Part shown: one piece after another, positions 4,926 to 5,955 of the stretch
Layout of the letters: each line of letters begins with the position of its first letter
How positions within the stretch are numbered: the first letter of the stretch is position 1
Source of the DNA: Ardenticatenales bacterium
GTDB taxonomy: Bacteria; Chloroflexota; Anaerolineae; Ardenticatenales; Ardenticatenaceae
Assembly (NCBI GenBank): GCA_013812995.1
Contig: JACCSL010000513.1
Location: forward strand, 1 to 5,955
Length of the DNA: 5,955 nt
Direction of reading: 5' to 3'
Position numbers and translations under genes: made by a program
The notes under the pieces: model-generated
The model's input: the letters and a program-made list of their open reading frames with translations, nothing else
The model's database searches: none
Told to the model about the DNA's origin: nothing

Positions 4926-5061
4926 GACACACCCACGACTAGAAGTCGCGGGCTTCACGCAGGGTTAGCTGCGAGCTACATGCCGGGTGTCCACCGGAAC
5001 TACCTGGGCGTTTCCCAGGATACTTGGTAGGGTGGGTGAAATGCACAGCGTTGGGCACGCT
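4926..5061 (-). ncRNA. Candidate omegaRNA (reRNA) and right end of the second TnpB
   Basis: Read on the minus strand, three clear hairpins follow each other at the tnpB 3' end. First is CCTGGG/CCCAGG with a 5-nt loop (5003-5019). Second is TAGCT/AGCTA with a 3-nt loop (4966-4978). Third is a 9-bp stem, CCCGCGACT with AGTCGTGGG, and a 3-nt loop (4932-4952), one pair being G-T. The TAG stop codon (4939-4941) lies across the loop and arm of the last one. GTGTCAC follows at once, the sort of sequence found at IS605 right ends. A fourth hairpin, AGCGT/ACGCT, is at 5047-5061. Guide sequence would begin near 4925 and read leftwards. The 5' limit is a guess; the right boundary is probably good to within a few bases. 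Confidence 0.6.
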
Positions 5062-5955
5062 CCGGCCTGCAAGCAGTTGGCCCGTTTGCCCCAGGGCGAG
5101 AATGTTGGTGCAACCCACCACATCCCGAGGGGCGTGAGTGCCGCACACGCGGCAGTGGTACACGCGCCGCTGCTTGCTTCTGTTCCCGCATACGGGGCAC
5201 GTTTGCGAGGTGTAGGGTTCGGGGATGACTTTTGCGCCTGCCAGCTTGTAGGACAGCAGGAAAATCAGCCGGGCATTACAGGCTTGACTCACCTGTTGGG
5301 CCTGCTGAGCGCCCATCTTCTGCGCCGCGTCGTTGAACGGTTCGCCTACATAGCAGGTGGCATCGGGGAAGGCATCCGCGACCTGGCGCGTGGCCTTGTG
5401 GCAGATATCCTTGATGCGGCGCTTGGCCTTGCCAAGCATCTTGTGCTTGCGGCGTTGGAGCTTCAACCACCGATTCGAGCCCTTGTGCTTCCTGGCTTGC
5501 GCGGCCTGAATGCTTACCAGCTTCTTGTTGCGCCACTGGACAGTCGCTTTGGCCTCGCGGCCACTGATGACGAGGGCCTGCTTGCCATCTGTGGCGGCGA
5601 TGAGTGTATTCACGCCTAGATCAACGCCAATGGTGCTAGTCGGAATGCGCTCCTCGTCTGAGAGCTCGCACACCACAAGCACATGCCCATAGCAGAGGCG
5701 TACCTCCATCAGGCGGCCTGGCAGCGTGATGCCGTCGGGAACACGAACACGGAGGTGGCCGCTTTGACCGTGAGGGAGAAGGAGGTAGCCATCTCGCAGG
5801 CGCGCCCCCTGATGGGTGTAGATGACATCGCGGTAGCGGTGGAGTCGCCAGGGATAGCGTGCTTGTTCATGTCCCTTTTTGCGAAGTTGCGTGATCGCAT
5901 TCAGTGCCTCGCAAAACTCGGCGATGATCTGCTGGATGGATTGAGAGTGCAAGTG
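4939..5955 (-). CDS. tnpB: TnpB, second RNA-guided RuvC-like endonuclease, 5' part outside the window
   Basis: The frame stays open to the right edge (a His codon at 5953-5955). The TTG at 5952 is probably not the start: the usual N-terminal 60-70 residues of TnpB are missing, and the visible part opens at the level of the segment before PGYPRF-type sequence in other TnpBs. Numbering from 5952: RuvC-I GVDLGVNTLIAATDG has Asp111 and RuvC-II CYVGEPFND has Glu204. Zinc-finger cysteines are 252, 255, 267 and 270 (CPVCG, CRVCG). RuvC-III RDVVGCTNIL has Asp277. The whole catalytic set is present. The RDVVG-type third motif, the spacing and the roughly 55-residue tail after it (ending LTLREARDF) differ clearly from the first TnpB, so the two are separate subfamilies and not duplicates. 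The tail is encoded by the presumed omegaRNA region, which explains its odd low-complexity composition. Confidence 0.92.
   Translation of the reverse strand, partial: HLHSQSIQQIIAEFCEALNAITQLRKKGHEQARYPWRLHRYRDVIYTHQGARLRDGYLLLPHGQSGHLRVRVPDGITLPGRLMEVRLCYGHVLVVCELSDEERIPTSTIGVDLGVNTLIAATDGKQALVISGREAKATVQWRNKKLVSIQAAQARKHKGSNRWLKLQRRKHKMLGKAKRRIKDICHKATRQVADAFPDATCYVGEPFNDAAQKMGAQQAQQVSQACNARLIFLLSYKLAGAKVIPEPYTSQTCPVCGNRSKQRRVYHCRVCGTHAPRDVVGCTNILALGQTGQLLAGRSVPNAVHFTHPTKYPGKRPGSSGGHPACSSQLTLREARDF

Larger units (their letters stand above)
4926..5955 (-). mobile_element. Second IS200/IS605-family element, right end in window, left end beyond it
   Basis: Defined by tnpB and the right-end hairpin just after the GTGTCAC-ending boundary. 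The left end, promoter and any tnpA lie to the right of the window, so whether this is a full IS605-type element or a tnpB-only one cannot be told. Confidence 0.6.

Noticed and set aside
4987..5619. 210-codon plus-strand frame
   Set aside because: Antisense to the well-supported second tnpB; no family resemblance.
5950..5952. TTG as the start codon of the second tnpB
   Set aside because: The frame is open to the window edge and the usual N-terminal segment of TnpB is missing, so the gene continues outside the window.

Overview
The window is GC-rich bacterial chromosome (genes about 65% G+C by eye). One housekeeping-type locus is on the left and an accessory region dominated by two tnpB genes is on the right. 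The left gene encodes a long protein with the helicase-associated domain found beside XPB/Ssl2-type helicases in Actinobacteria, Chloroflexota and some other GC-rich phyla. That gene, together with stand-alone tnpB copies in an insertion-rich intergenic landscape, would fit a Chloroflexota genome (for example Ktedonobacteria). This placement is a guess; no rRNA or taxonomic marker is present.

Layout. 1-81 is the 3' end of an upstream gene. It is joined by an ATGA stop/start overlap to the 759-codon helicase-associated protein (78-2357). 2358-3277 has no convincing gene. It holds several inverted repeats, two copies (A, B) of an AT-rich dispersed repeat, and a pair of 26-bp direct repeats ending in an imperfect palindrome. 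A near-consensus sigma-70-type promoter (TTGAAA, 17 bp, TATAAT) sits so close to the first tnpB (3278-4387, +) that its mRNA should be leaderless. The 3' end of this tnpB can fold as an H-type pseudoknot, as expected for a TnpB guide RNA (omegaRNA/reRNA). 4391-4938 is gene-free and carries three more copies (C, D, E) of the dispersed repeat. Two 98-bp units here share the same ends but have different middles. A second tnpB of a different subfamily (4939 to the window edge, -) converges on the first; its stop codon lies in the loop of a strong right-end-type hairpin. No tnpA is in the window.

The most unusual feature is the dispersed repeat, consensus GCATAAAATCATACAATCAT. It occurs five times, all in the same orientation, matching consensus at 19, 17, 19, 19 and 19 of 20 positions. 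It is built from tandem 8-bp steps of the type TCATANAA. The copies bracket the region as A - about 430 bp non-coding - B - the tnpB unit - C - about 70 bp - D - about 80 bp - E. They could be boundaries or targets of a family of small mobile units, or binding sites. If the first element's right end lies just before copy C, the repeat would itself be the natural TnpB guide. Both TnpB proteins keep the full RuvC D/E/D set and the four zinc-finger cysteines that are visible, so both may be active RNA-guided nucleases.
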